The position numbers and the translations under genes are program-made. The notes beneath the pieces are model-generated. The model saw nothing but the letters and a program-made list of their open reading frames with translations. It made no database searches and had not been told where the DNA came from. From the NCBI GenBank assembly GCA_964017195.1, contig OZ024896.1, positions 558,001-622,000 on the forward strand: a stretch of DNA of 64,000 nucleotides, in the 5' to 3' direction. Origin of the DNA: Siderastrea radians. Taxonomy: Eukaryota > Cnidaria > Anthozoa > Scleractinia > Rhizangiidae. Shown piece by piece: positions 10,238-23,036 of this stretch (the first letter of the stretch is position 1; the number at the start of each line of letters is the position of its first letter).

Positions 10238-12797
10238 ATCATTATTACAATTTTCTTTGGTGAAGAAATAAACAAAGACAACATATTCCTTTTTCTAGAT
10301 GCTGGAAGAAAGAAACCCAATCAATTGCAACTGTCCTACTCATATGTGTATGTGTATTCTAGTCAGTGGGGGGCATAGTAACATGTGCTGTGCAATATTA
10401 AATTGAGCCATGATGTATAGTGTCCAATTAATTCTCAAATCAGGGCTATAGAGAAGGTGTTTGAGTTCTAAACCGCTCTAATGAAATTAACCTGCCTACA
10501 TGACAGAATTGACTTTCAACCAAACAGATCTTATTTAAGGTTCTGATTCATGTAATATTATTTTAGATAGTTTCTCATGTTCCCGAAGTAAGATGCGAAA
10601 ACTGTTACCTTACAGATTTCATTTCTTTTCTTCCCTGCTTGTCCACTCATCATCATCACATCCTTTATTTAAACACGATAAAAAATTTAAAGCATAATGC
10701 TTGTGGGGTCACGTAATTAATTAGATATAGTACGTAACTACGATACTTCTAGCAAGAATATTATTCGATAAGAAATTGAACACCCCACACGACAAGGCCA
10801 TATAGAACTGAAGGAAGGATAACCTGAAAATACAAATCCAATAGGGCATCCCTGCTTAGAAACGAACTTCTCTTTAAGAGGTTCAGTTTGTTAACAAAAT
10901 TCTTTTGTTACTACGCATGTTGGTTTGATTTGCCGCTGTCTTCTCAAGTCTCTCTGTTTTTCTCAAGCAACTAAATTATAACCCGCTGCTTTTATTTACT
11001 CATTAGGGTGCAGGGTTCTTTGATACGCTTTTTCTCGAGTTATTTTAACCATTAGCCCCTTTTCTTCCTTTTCACAAATAACAACCTCTCTTTCTTTAGG
11101 TGAAGGATAACACGTTGAACATCCATGAAAATGACAGCTATGATACTGAAATATGGTTTTGCCTCATGATGGTAACCATCAACAGGATGTTTGGCAATCA
11201 TGCGCTCACCTCCATGACCGCAACCGTGGTGTTGTATGTGGATTCCACCCTGTCTCGACTTATATTCTATCCAACAACAAGCTTTGATGCCAAAGTTACC
11301 TTTTGGATAGAGCCCGCGTTCAAACAAAGACTGGTGTGCAAAGATCCTTTCCCCAGGGCATTTGATTTCGCTTTGGCCTTTTGAGCATGATTTGGCGTGA
11401 CGCAGAAGATTACACGACCTTGTAAATCTTGCATCACAGTGAGCACCACATAGCTTTTTGTAGTCTTTTCCAAATCGGTGATTAAAAAGGTATGTTCTTT
11501 AAAAATACCAATTGTCATGGGTGAGGTTTTTCCATCTTTCTCCTCCTCCTCATCCTCCCCCAACACCTCCCTCGCCTCCCCCATATGGACTTTAAAGTGA
11601 CCCTTTAACGCAAAAAACCCCTCCGGTGTCACATCATACACAATAATTTCTTGACTGAAATGTTTAAAAATTAATGGAATGTGTTCAAATTCTACAATTT
11701 CATTTGGAATGTCGTGCAATCTGAAAATTTCTCTCGCAAGCTCTGTTGTTTTTCGTAGATTATCTTTCTTGTGAGCCTCACGGTGTACTGCTAAACATCG
11801 AAACACACAGATTACCATCAAAAACATCGAGAGCAATGAATCCTTTCTCCGTGCACAACCAATTTGGTAAGCGCCCTTCTACCCTCAGCGGTTGTCGATC
11901 TAAAATAACTTTAATTTGGACCCACAGGTACTTTTTAAACAAATTTTGTGCTCGGTAGGTTAATGTTTTCAGTGCCCAACCGTCCTTCTTCTTGCCGTTC
12001 CAACCACGCCTGTGCGTCACCATGAGTAGCAAACCAAGGACTTTTCTGTCTTTTCTGTCTTGTCCAAACAAGAGTTTTGATCGTTTCAATATTTCTTAAA
12101 AGATAGATGTAAGAGTAATTTATTTTAAACCTGTTGTAAACAGAGTCACGAATCTTATCCATCATTTCTGAAACTAACGTATTATTTAGATTAGAAGCGT
12201 ATGGAAAGCGCCAGCTGATTGCTTGGTGCTTTGTGAATGCTATATAATTATGGTCCTGGTCGGTATCCTCTACAGCTGACATTTTAGAACATGACAATAT
12301 TAATATTTTTATTCTCTCATCCAGGAAAAATGATTTTCAAGGACAAACTAACTGGAGAATAGACAAAAATTCATAACCCAAGTCGATAGTGGGAAGGTGA
12401 TGCCAAATTGTTCTTTCAGTCTTGGTAAGCTGCACGTTTTGTTTTGTCATTATGCCATTGCATTGAATGGAATGAGTGGAGTCCAATTCAGCCTGTAATC
12501 TTATAAGTAATCTACGGTGACAACATATCCAACAAAACATGACAACATAATTGGCATAAGGTCCTGTTAAAGACTAATTTATCATATCTATAAAATGTCA
12601 GCACACATAAGGTCATCAACTCGCTTTGACTTCTCCCTGAAAAACAAACCAGTTTGTAGAAATGGGACGTGTCACAAGAAACAAATTTTGGTCCCGGTAT
12701 CTAGATTTTGCATGAAAGGACTTGGTTCCCGGGACTATTTGCAGGGGACATGTAGGAAAAATTGCAGTGGTGACGTTAGATCTTTTAAAGGTTATTC
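10238..12797. repeat. Unit 5 (2560 bp), type X' mosaic
   Basis: Common-haplotype left third. CCACCCTG near 11248 and CCTTTTGGATAG near 11300 are shared with unit 8. It has CTCCTCCTCCTC near 11540. The right end carries GGTATCTAG and TCCCGGGAC as in types X and Y, but GAGAATAG rather than GAGAGTAC, so it is recombinant. Confidence 0.95.
10966..12282 (-). pseudogene. Polymerase-like pseudogene, unit 5 copy
   Basis: The Arg before GIHIQ is Gly. The acidic stretch of segment C reads EDEEEEK instead of EDEEDEK. A G-to-A change in the YPKGNF codons, shared with unit 8, is silent in that frame. Confidence 0.7.
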
Positions 12798-15354
12798 ATC
12801 ATTATTACAATTTTCTTTGGTGAAGAAATAAACAAAGACAACATATTCCTTTTCCTAGATGCTGGAAGAAAGAAACCCAATCAATTGCAACTGTCCTACT
12901 CATATGTGTATGTGTATTCTAGTCAGTGGGGGGCATAGTAACATGTGCTGTGCAATATTAAATTGAGCCATGATGTATAGTGTCCAATTAATTCTCAAAT
13001 CAGGGCTATAGAGAAGGTGTTTGAGTTCTAAACCGCTCTAATGAAATTAACCTGCCTACATGACAGAATTGACTTTCAACCAAACAGATCTTATTTAAGG
13101 TTCTGATTCATGTAATATTATTTTAAATAGTTTCTCATGTTCCTGAAGTAAGATGCGAAAACTGTTACCTTACAGATTTCATTTCTTTTCTTCCCTGCTT
13201 GTCCACTCATTATCATCACATCCTTTATTTAAACACGATAAAAATTTAAAGCATAATGCTTGTGGGGTCACGTAATTAATTAGATATAGTACGTAACTAC
13301 GATACTTCTAGCAAGAATATTATTCGATAAGAAATTGAACACCCCACACGACAAGGCCATATAGAACTGAAGGAAGGATAACCTGAAAATACAAATCCAA
13401 TAGGGCATCCCTGCTTAGAAACGAACTTCTCTTTAAGAGGTTCAGTTTGTTAACAAAATTCTTTTGTTACTACGCATGTTGGTTTGATTTGCCGCTGTCT
13501 TCTCAAGTCTCTCTGTTTTTCTCAAGCAACTAAATTATAACCCGCTGCTTTTATTTACTCATTAGGGTGCAGGGTTCTTTGATACGCTTTTTCTCGAGTT
13601 ATTTTAACCATTAGCCCCTTTTCTTCCTTTTCACAAATAACAACCTCTCTTTCTTTAGGTGAAGGATAACACGTTGAACATCCATGAAAATGACAGCTAT
13701 GATACTGAAATATGGTTTTGCCTCATGATGGTAACCATCAACAGGATGTTTGGCAATCATGCGCTCACCTCCATGACCGCAACCGTGGTGTTGTATGTGG
13801 ATTCCACGCTGTCTCGACTTATATTCTATCCAACAACAAGCTTTGATGCCAAAGTTACCTTTCGGATAGAGCCCGCGTTCAAACAAAGACTGGTGTGCAA
13901 AGATCCTTTCCCCAGGGCATTTGATTTCGCTTTGGCCTTTTGAGCATGATTTGGCGTGACGCAGAAGATTACACGACCTTGTAAATCTTGCATCACAGTG
14001 AGCACCACATAGCTTTTTGTAGTCTTTTCCAAATCGGTGATTAAAAAGGTATGTTCTTTAAAAATACCAATTGTCATGGGTGAGGTTTTTCCATCTTTCT
14101 CATCCTCCTCATCCTCCCCCAACACCTCCCTCGCCTCCCCCATATGGACTTTAAAGTGACCCTTTAACGCAAAAAACCCCTCCGGTGTCACATCATACAC
14201 AATAATTTCTTGACTGAAATGTTTAAAAATTAATGGAATGTGTTCAAATTCTACAATTTCATTTGGAATGTCGTGCAATCTGAAAATTTCTCTCGCAAGC
14301 TCTGTTGTTTTTCGTAGATTATCTTTCTTGTGAGCCTCACGGTGTACTGCTAAACATCGAAACACACAGATTACCATCAAAAACATCGAGAGCAATGAAT
14401 CCTTTCTCCGTGCACAACCAATTTGGTAAGCGCCCTTCTACCCTCAGCGGTTGTCGATCTAAAATAACTTTAATTTGGACCCACAGGTACTTTTTAAACA
14501 AATTTTGTGCTCGGTAGGTTAATGTTTTCAGTGCCCAACCGTCCTTCTTCTTGCCGTTCCAACCACGCTTGTGCGTCACCATGAGTAGCAAACCAAGGAC
14601 TTTTCTGTCTTTTCTGTCTTGTCCAAACAAGAGTTTTGATCGTTTCAATATTTCTTAAAAGATAGATGTAAGAGTAATTTATTTTAAACCTGTTGTAAAC
14701 AGAGTCACGAATCTTATCCATCATTTCTGAAACTAACGTATTATTTAGATTAGAAGCGTATGGAAAGCGCCAGCTGATTGCTTGGTGCTTTGAATGCTAT
14801 ATAATTATGGTCCTGGTCGGTATCCTCTACAGCTGACATTTTAGAACATGACAATATTAATATTTTTATTCTCTCATCCAGGAAAAATGATTTTCAAGGA
14901 CAAACTAACTGGAGAGTACACAAAAATTCATAACCCAAGTCGATAGTGGGAAGGTGATGCCAAATTGTTCTTTCAGTCTTGGTAAGCTGCACGTTTTGTT
15001 TTGTCATTATGCCATTGCATTGAATGGAATGAGTGGAGTCCAATTCAGCCTGTAATCTTATAAGTAATCTACGGTGACAACATATCCAACAAAACATGAC
15101 AACATAATTGGCATAAAGTCCTGTTAAAGACTAATTTATCATATATATCAAATGTCAGCACACATAAGGTCATCAACTCGCTTTGACTTCTCCCTGAAAA
15201 ACAAACCAGTTTGTAGAAATGGGACGTGTCACAAGAAACAAATTTTGGTCCCGGTATCTAGATTTTGCATGAAAGGACTTGGTTCCCGGGACTATTTGCA
15301 GGGGACATGTAGGAAAAATTGCAGTGGTGACGTTAGATCTTTTAAAGGTTATTC
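12798..15354. repeat. Unit 6 (2557 bp), type Y
   Basis: Matches unit 3, exactly three units away, in length and at every diagnostic site: second-haplotype left third, short A-run, 2-bp loss near 14792, and GAGAGTAC. Confidence 0.95.
13525..14839 (-). pseudogene. Polymerase-like pseudogene, unit 6 copy
   Basis: Matches the unit 3 copy, including the 2-bp loss (near 14792). Confidence 0.7.
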
Positions 15355-17916
15355 ATCATTATTACAATTTTCTTTGGTGAAGAAATAAACAAAGACAACA
15401 TATTCCTTTTCCTAGATGCTGGAAGAAAGAAACCCAATCAATTGCAACTGTCCTACTCATATGTGTATGTGTATTCTAGTCAGTGGGGGGCATAGTAACA
15501 TGTGCTGTGCAATATTAAATTGAGCCATGATGTATAGTGTCCAATTAATTCTCAAATCAGGGCTATAGAGAAGGTGTTTGAGTTCTAAACCGCTCTAATG
15601 AAATTAACCTGCCTACATGACAGAATTGACTTTCAACCAAACAGATCTTATTTAAGGTTCTGATTCATGTAATATTATTTTAAATAGTTTCTCATGTTCC
15701 TGAAGTAAGATGCGAAAACTGTTACCTTACAGATTTCATTTCTTTTCTTCCCTGCTTGTCCACTCATTATCATCACATCCTTTATTTAAACACGATAAAA
15801 AATTTAAAGCATAATGCTTGTGGGGTCACGTAATTAATTAGATATAGTACGTAACTACGATACTTCTAGCAAGAATATTATTCGATAAGAAATTGAACAC
15901 CCCACACGACAAGGCCATATAGAACTGAAGGAAGGATAACCTGAAAATACAAATCCAATAGGGCATCCCTGCTTAGAAACGAACTTCTCTTTAAGAGGTT
16001 CAGTTTGTTAACAAAATTCTTTTGTTACTATACGCATGTTGGTTTGATTTGCCGCTGTCTTCTCAAGTCTCTCTGTTTTTCTCAAGCAACTAAATTATAA
16101 CCCGCTGCTTTTATTTACTCATTAGGGTGCAGGGTTCTTTGATACGCTTTTTCTCGAGTTATTTTAACCATTAGCCCCTTTTCTTCCTTTTCACAAATAA
16201 CAACCTCTCTTTCTTTAGGTGAAGGATAACACGTTGAACATCCATGAAAATGACAGCTATGATACTGAAATATGGTTTTGCCTCATGATGGTAACCATCA
16301 ACAGGATGTTTGGCAATCATGCGCTCACCACCATGACCGCAACCGTGGTGTTGTATGTGGATTCCACGCTGTCTCGACTTATATTCTATCCAACAACAAG
16401 CTTTGATGGCAAAGTTACCTTTCGGATAGAGCCCGCGTTCAAACAAAGACTGGTGTGCAAAGATCCTTTCCCCAGGGCATTTGATTTCGCTTTGGCCTTT
16501 TGAGCATGATTTGGCGTGACGCAGAAGATTACACGACCTTGTAAATCTTGCATCACAGTGAGCACCACATAGCTTTTTGTAGTCTTTTCCAAATCGGTGA
16601 TTAAAAAGGTATGTTCTTTAAAAATACCAATTGTCATGGGTGAGGTTTTTCCATCTTTCTCCTCCTCCTCATCCTCCCCCAACACCTCCCTCGCCTCCCC
16701 CATATGGACTTTAAAGTGACCCTTTAACGCAAAAAACCCCTCCGGTGTCACATCATACACAATAATTTCTTGACTGAAATGTTTAAAAATTAATGGAATG
16801 TGTTCAAATTCTACAATTTCATTTGGAATGTCGTGCAATCTGAAAATTTCTCTCGCAAGCTCTGTTGTTTTTCGTAGATTATCTTTCTTGTGAGCCTCAC
16901 GGTGTACTGCTAAACATCGAAACACACAGATTACCATCAAAAACATCGAGAGCAATGAATCCTTTCTCCGTGCACAACCAATTTGGTAAGCGCCCTTCTA
17001 CCCTCAGCGGTTGTCGATCTAAAATAACTTTAATTTGGACCCACAGGTACTTTTTAAACAAATTTTGTGCTCGGTAGGTTAATGTTTTCAGTGCCCAACC
17101 GTCCTTCTTCTTGCCGTTCCAACCACGCCTGTGCGTCACCATGAGTAGCAAACCAAGGACTTTTCTGTCTTTTCTGTCTTGTCCAAACAAGAGTTTTGAT
17201 CGTTTCAATATTTCTTAAAAGATAGATGTAAGAGTAATTTATTTTAAACCTGTTGTAAACAGAGTCACGAATCTTATCCATCATTTCTGAAACTAACGTA
17301 TTATTTAGATTAGAAGCGTATGGAAAGCGCCAGCTGATTGCTTGGTGCTTTGTGAATGCTATATAATTATGGTCCTGGTCGGTATCCTCTACAGCTGACA
17401 TTTTAGAACATGACAATATTAATATTTTTATTCTCTCATCCAGGAAAAATGATTTTCAAGGACAAACTAACTGGAGAATAGACAAAAATTCATAACCCAA
17501 GTCGATAGTGGGAAGGTGATGCCAAATTGTTCTTTCAGTCTTGGTAAGCTGCACGTTTTGTTTTGTCATTATGCCATTGCATTGAATGGAATGAGTGGAG
17601 TCCAATTCAGCCTGTAATCTTATAAGTAATCTACGGTGACAACATATCCAACAAAACATGACAACATAATTGGCATAAGGTCCTGTTAAAGACTAATTTA
17701 TCATATCTATAAAATGTCAGCACACATAAGGTCATCAACTCGCTTTGACTTCTCCCTGAAAAACAAACCAGTTTGTAGAAATGGGACGTGTCACAAGAAA
17801 CAAATTTTGGTCCCGGCATCTAGATTTTGCATGAAAGGACTTGGTTCCTGGGACTATTTGCAGGGGACAGGTAGGAAAAATTGCAGTGGTGACGTTAGAT
17901 CTTTTAAAGGTTATTC
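15355..17916. repeat. Unit 7 (2562 bp), type Z mosaic
   Basis: Has the Z markers, including the extra TA near 16030, GATGGC and TCCTGGGAC. It differs from unit 4 by CTCCTCCTCCTC near 16660, a state otherwise found in units 5, 8, 9, 13 and 14. This points to a short conversion tract. Confidence 0.95.
16085..17401 (-). pseudogene. Polymerase-like pseudogene, unit 7 copy
   Basis: Has Ala in KGNFAIK (Gly in most copies) as in units 1, 4 and 12, but the EDEEEEK acidic stretch of another unit type. Confidence 0.7.
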
Positions 17917-20476
17917 ATCATTATTACAATTTTCTTTGGTGAAGAAATAAACAAAGACAACATATTCCTTTTTCTAGATGCTGGAAGAAAGAAACCCAAT
18001 CAATTGCAACTGTCCTACTCATATGTGTATGTGTATTCTAGTCAGTGGGGGGCATAGTAACATGTGCTGTGCAATATTAAATTGAGCCATGATGTATAGT
18101 GTCCAATTAATTCTCAAATCAGGGCTATAGAGAAGGTGTTTGAGTTCTAAACCGCTCTAATGAAATTAACCTGCCTACATGACAGAATTGACTTTCAACC
18201 AAACAGATCTTATTTAAGGTTCTGATTCATGTAATATTATTTTAGATAGTTTCTCATGTTCCCGAAGTAAGATGCGAAAACTGTTACCTTACAGATTTCA
18301 TTTCTTTTCTTCCCTGCTTGTCCACTCATCATCATCACATCCTTTATTTAAACACGATAAAAAATTTAAAGCATAATGCTTGTGGGGTCACGTAATTAAT
18401 TAGATATAGTACGTAACTACGATACTTCTAGCAAGAATATTATTCGATAAGAAATTGAACACCCCACACGACAAGGCCATATAGAACTGAAGGAAGGATA
18501 ACCTGAAAATACAAATCCAATAGGGCATCCCTGCTTAGAAACGAACTTCTCTTTAAGAGGTTCAGTTTGTTAACAAAATTCTTTTGTTACTACGCATGTT
18601 GGTTTGATTTGCCGCTGTCTTCTCAAGTCTCTCTGTTTTTCTCAAGCAACTAAATTATAACCCGCTGCTTTTATTTACTCATTAGGGTGCAGGGTTCTTT
18701 GATACGCTTTTTCTCGAGTTATTTTAACCATTAGCCCCTTTTCTTCCTTTTCACAAATAACAACCTCTCTTTCTTTAGGTGAAGGATAACACGTTGAACA
18801 TCCATGAAAATGACAGCTATGATACTGAAATATGGTTTTGCCTCATGATGGTAACCATCAACAGGATGTTTGGCAATCATGCGCTCACCTCCATGACCGC
18901 AACCGTGGTGTTGTATGTGGATTCCACCCTGTCTCGACTTATATTCTATCCAACAACAAGCTTTGATGCCAAAGTTACCTTTTGGATAGAGCCCGCGTTC
19001 AAACAAAGACTGGTGTGCAAAGATCCTTTCCCCAGGGCATTTGATTTCGCTTTGGCCTTTTGAGCATGATTTGGCGTGACGCAGAAGATTACACGACCTT
19101 GTAAATCTTGCATCACAGTGAGCACCACATAGCTTTTTGTAGTCTTTTCCAAATCGGTGATTAAAAAGGTATGTTCTTTAAAAATACCAATTGTCATGGG
19201 TGAGGTTTTTCCATCTTTCTCCTCCTCCTCATCCTCCCCCAACACCTCCCTCGCCTCCCCCATATGGACTTTAAAGTGACCCTTTAACGCAAAAAACCCC
19301 TCCGGTGTCACATCATACACAATAATTTCTTGACTGAAATGTTTAAAAATTAATGGAATGTGTTCAAATTCTACAATTTCATTTGGAATGTCGTGCAATC
19401 TGAAAATTTCTCTCGCAAGCTCTGTTGTTTTTCGTAGATTATCTTTCTTGTGAGCCTCACGGTGTACTGCTAAACATCGAAACACACAGATTACCATCAA
19501 AAACATCGAGAGCAATGAATCCTTTCTCCGTGCACAACCAATTTGGTAAGCGCCCTTCTACCCTCAGCGGTTGTCGATCTAAAATAACTTTAATTTGGAC
19601 CCACAGGTACTTTTTAAACAAATTTTGTGCTCGGTAGGTTAATGTTTTCAGTGCCCAACCGTCCTTCTTCTTGCCGTTCCAACCACGCCTGTGCGTCACC
19701 ATGAGTAGCAAACCAAGGACTTTTCTGTCTTTTCTGTCTTGTCCAAACAAGAGTTTTGATCGTTTCAATATTTCTTAAAAGATAGATGTAAGAGTAATTT
19801 ATTTTAAACCTGTTGTAAACAGAGTCACGAATCTTATCCATCATTTCTGAAACTAACGTATTATTTAGATTAGAAGCGTATGGAAAGCGCCAGCTGATTG
19901 CTTGGTGCTTTGTGAATGCTATATAATTATGGTCCTGGTCGGTATCCTCTACAGCTGACATTTTAGAACATGACAATATTAATATTTTTATTCTCTCATC
20001 CAGGAAAAATGATTTTCAAGGACAAACTAACTGGAGAATAGACAAAAATTCATAACCCAAGTCGATAGTGGGAAGGTGATGCCAAATTGTTCTTTCAGTC
20101 TTGGTAAGCTGCACGTTTTGTTTTGTCATTATGCCATTGCATTGAATGGAATGAGTGGAGTCCAATTCAGCCTGTAATCTTATAAGTAATCTACGGTGAC
20201 AACATATCCAACAAAACATGACAACATAATTGGCATAAGGTCCTGTTAAAGACTAATTTATCATATCTATAAAATGTCAGCACACATAAGGTCATCAACT
20301 CGCTTTGACTTCTCCCTGAAAAACAAACCAGTTTGTAGAAATGGGACGTGTCACAAGAAACAAATTTTGGTCCCGGCATCTAGATTTTGCATGAAAGGAC
20401 TTGGTTCCTGGGACTATTTGCAGGGGACAGGTAGGAAAAATTGCAGTGGTGACGTTAGATCTTTTAAAGGTTATTC
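17917..20476. repeat. Unit 8 (2560 bp), mosaic
   Basis: The middle matches unit 5 (CCACCCTG and CCTTTTGGATAG). The right end matches type Z (TCCTGGGAC and ACAGGTAGG). With unit 9 it interrupts the trimer register between units 7 and 10. Confidence 0.95.
18645..19961 (-). pseudogene. Polymerase-like pseudogene, unit 8 copy
   Basis: Agrees with the unit 5 copy at the sites compared, including Gly before GIHIQ and the silent change in YPKGNF. Confidence 0.7.
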
Positions 20477-23036
20477 ATCATTATTACAATTTTCTTTGGT
20501 GAAGAAATAAACAAAGACAACATATTCCTTTTTCTAGATGCTGGAAGAAAGAAACCCAATCAATTGCAACTGTCCTACTCATATGTGTATGTGTATTCTA
20601 GTCAGTGGGGGGCATAGTAACATGTGCTGTGCAATATTAAATTGAGCCATGATGTATAGTGTCCAATTAATTCTCAAATCAGGGCTATAGAGAAGGTGTT
20701 TGAGTTCTAAACCGCTCTAATGAAATTAACCTGCCTACATGACAGAATTGACTTTCAACCAAACAGATCTTATTTAAGGTTCTGATTCATGTAATATTAT
20801 TTTAGATAGTTTCTCATGTTCCCGAAGTAAGATGCGAAAACTGTTACCTTACAGATTTCATTTCTTTTCTTCCCTGCTTGTCCACTCATCATCATCACAT
20901 CCTTTATTTAAACACGATAAAAAATTTAAAGCATAATGCTTGTGGGGTCACGTAATTAATTAGATATAGTACGTAACTACGATACTTCTAGCAAGAATAT
21001 TATTCGATAAGAAATTGAACACCCCACACGACAAGGCCATATAGAACTGAAGGAAGGATAACCTGAAAATACAAATCCAATAGGGCATCCCTGCTTAGAA
21101 ACGAACTTCTCTTTAAGAGGTTCAGTTTGTTAACAAAATTCTTTTGTTACTACGCATGTTGGTTTGATTTGCCGCTGTCTTCTCAAGTCTCTCTGTTTTT
21201 CTCAAGCAACTAAATTATAACCCGCTGCTTTTATTTACTCATTAGGGTGCAGGGTTCTTTGATACGCTTTTTCTCGAGTTATTTTAACCATTAGCCCCTT
21301 TTCTTCCTTTTCACAAATAACAACCTCTCTTTCTTTAGGTGAAGGATAACACGTTGAACATCCATGAAAATGACAGCTATGATACTGAAATATGGTTTTG
21401 CCTCATGATGGTAACCATCAACAGGATGTTTGGCAATCATGCGCTCACCTCCATGACCGCAACCGTGGTGTTGTATGTGGATTCCACCCTGTCTCGACTT
21501 ATATTCTATCCAACAACAAGCTTTGATGCCAAAGTTACCTTTCGGATAGAGCCCGCGTTCAAACAAAGACTGGTGTGCAAAGATCCTTTCCCCAGGGCAT
21601 TTGATTTCGCTTTGGCCTTTTGAGCATGATTTGGCGTGACGCAGAAGATTACACGACCTTGTAAATCTTGCATCACAGTGAGCACCACATAGCTTTTTGT
21701 AGTCTTTTCCAAATCGGTGATTAAAAAGGTATGTTCTTTAAAAATACCAATTGTCATGGGTGAGGTTTTTCCATCTTTCTCCTCCTCCTCATCCTCCCCC
21801 AACACCTCCCTCGCCTCCCCCATATGGACTTTAAAGTGACCCTTTAACGCAAAAAACCCCTCCGGTGTCACATCATACACAATAATTTCTTGACTGAAAT
21901 GTTTAAAAATTAATGGAATGTGTTCAAATTCTACAATTTCATTTGGAATGTCGTGCAATCTGAAAATTTCTCTCGCAAGCTCTGTTGTTTTTCGTAGATT
22001 ATCTTTCTTGTGAGCCTCACGGTGTACTGCTAAACATCGAAACACACAGATTACCATCAAAAACATCGAGAGCAATGAATCCTTTCTCCGTGCACAACCA
22101 ATTTGGTAAGCGCCCTTCTACCCTCAGCGGTTGTCGATCTAAAATAACTTTAATTTGGACCCACAGGTACTTTTTAAACAAATTTTGTGCTCGGTAGGTT
22201 AATGTTTTCAGTGCCCAACCGTCCTTCTTCTTGCCGTTCCAACCACGCTTGTGCGTCACCATGAGTAGCAAACCAAGGACTTTTCTGTCTTTTCTGTCTT
22301 GTCCAAACAAGAGTTTTGATCGTTTCAATATTTCTTAAAAGATAGATGTAAGAGTAATTTATTTTAAACCTGTTGTAAACAGAGTCACGAATCTTATCCA
22401 TCATTTCTGAAACTAACGTATTATTTAGATTAGAAGCGTATGGAAAGCGCCAGCTGATTGCTTGGTGCTTTGTGAATGCTATATAATTATGGTCCTGGTC
22501 GGTATCCTCTACAGCTGACATTTTAGAACATGACAATATTAATATTTTTATTCTCTCATCCAGGAAAAATGATTTTCAAGGACAAACTAACTGGAGAATA
22601 GACAAAAATTCATAACCCAAGTCGATAGTGGGAAGGTGATGCCAAATTGTTCTTTCAGTCTTGGTAAGCTGCACGTTTTGTTTTGTCATTATGCCATTGC
22701 ATTGAATGGAATGAGTGGAGTCCAATTCAGCCTGTAATCTTATAAGTAATCTACGGTGACAACATATCCAACAAAACATGACAACATAATTGGCATAAGG
22801 TCCTGTTAAAGACTAATTTATCATATCTATAAAATGTCAGCACACATAAGGTCATCAACTCGCTTTGACTTCTCCCTGAAAAACAAACCAGTTTGTAGAA
22901 ATGGGACGTGTCACAAGAAACAAATTTTGGTCCCGGCATCTAGATTTTGCATGAAAGGACTTGGTTCCCGGGACTATTTGCAGGGGACATGTAGGAAAAA
23001 TTGCAGTGGTGACGTTAGATCTTTTAAAGGTTATTC
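20477..23036. repeat. Unit 9 (2560 bp), near the units 13-14 type
   Basis: Carries CCACCCTG, CTCCTCCTCCTC, the GGCATCTAG right end and TCCCGGGAC. This combination resembles units 13 and 14, and apart from the 9-bp indel it resembles the homogeneous block on the right. Confidence 0.95.
21205..22521 (-). pseudogene. Polymerase-like pseudogene, unit 9 copy
   Basis: Gly before GIHIQ and EDEEEEK, but without the silent YPKGNF change of units 5 and 8. Confidence 0.7.

Larger units (their letters stand above)
10238..17916. repeat. Higher-order repeat, trimer 2 (X'-Y-Z, units 5-7, 7679 bp)
   Basis: Directly follows trimer 1. The Y and Z members match units 3 and 4 in length and markers. The first member has been partly replaced by the type seen in unit 8. 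Confidence 0.7.
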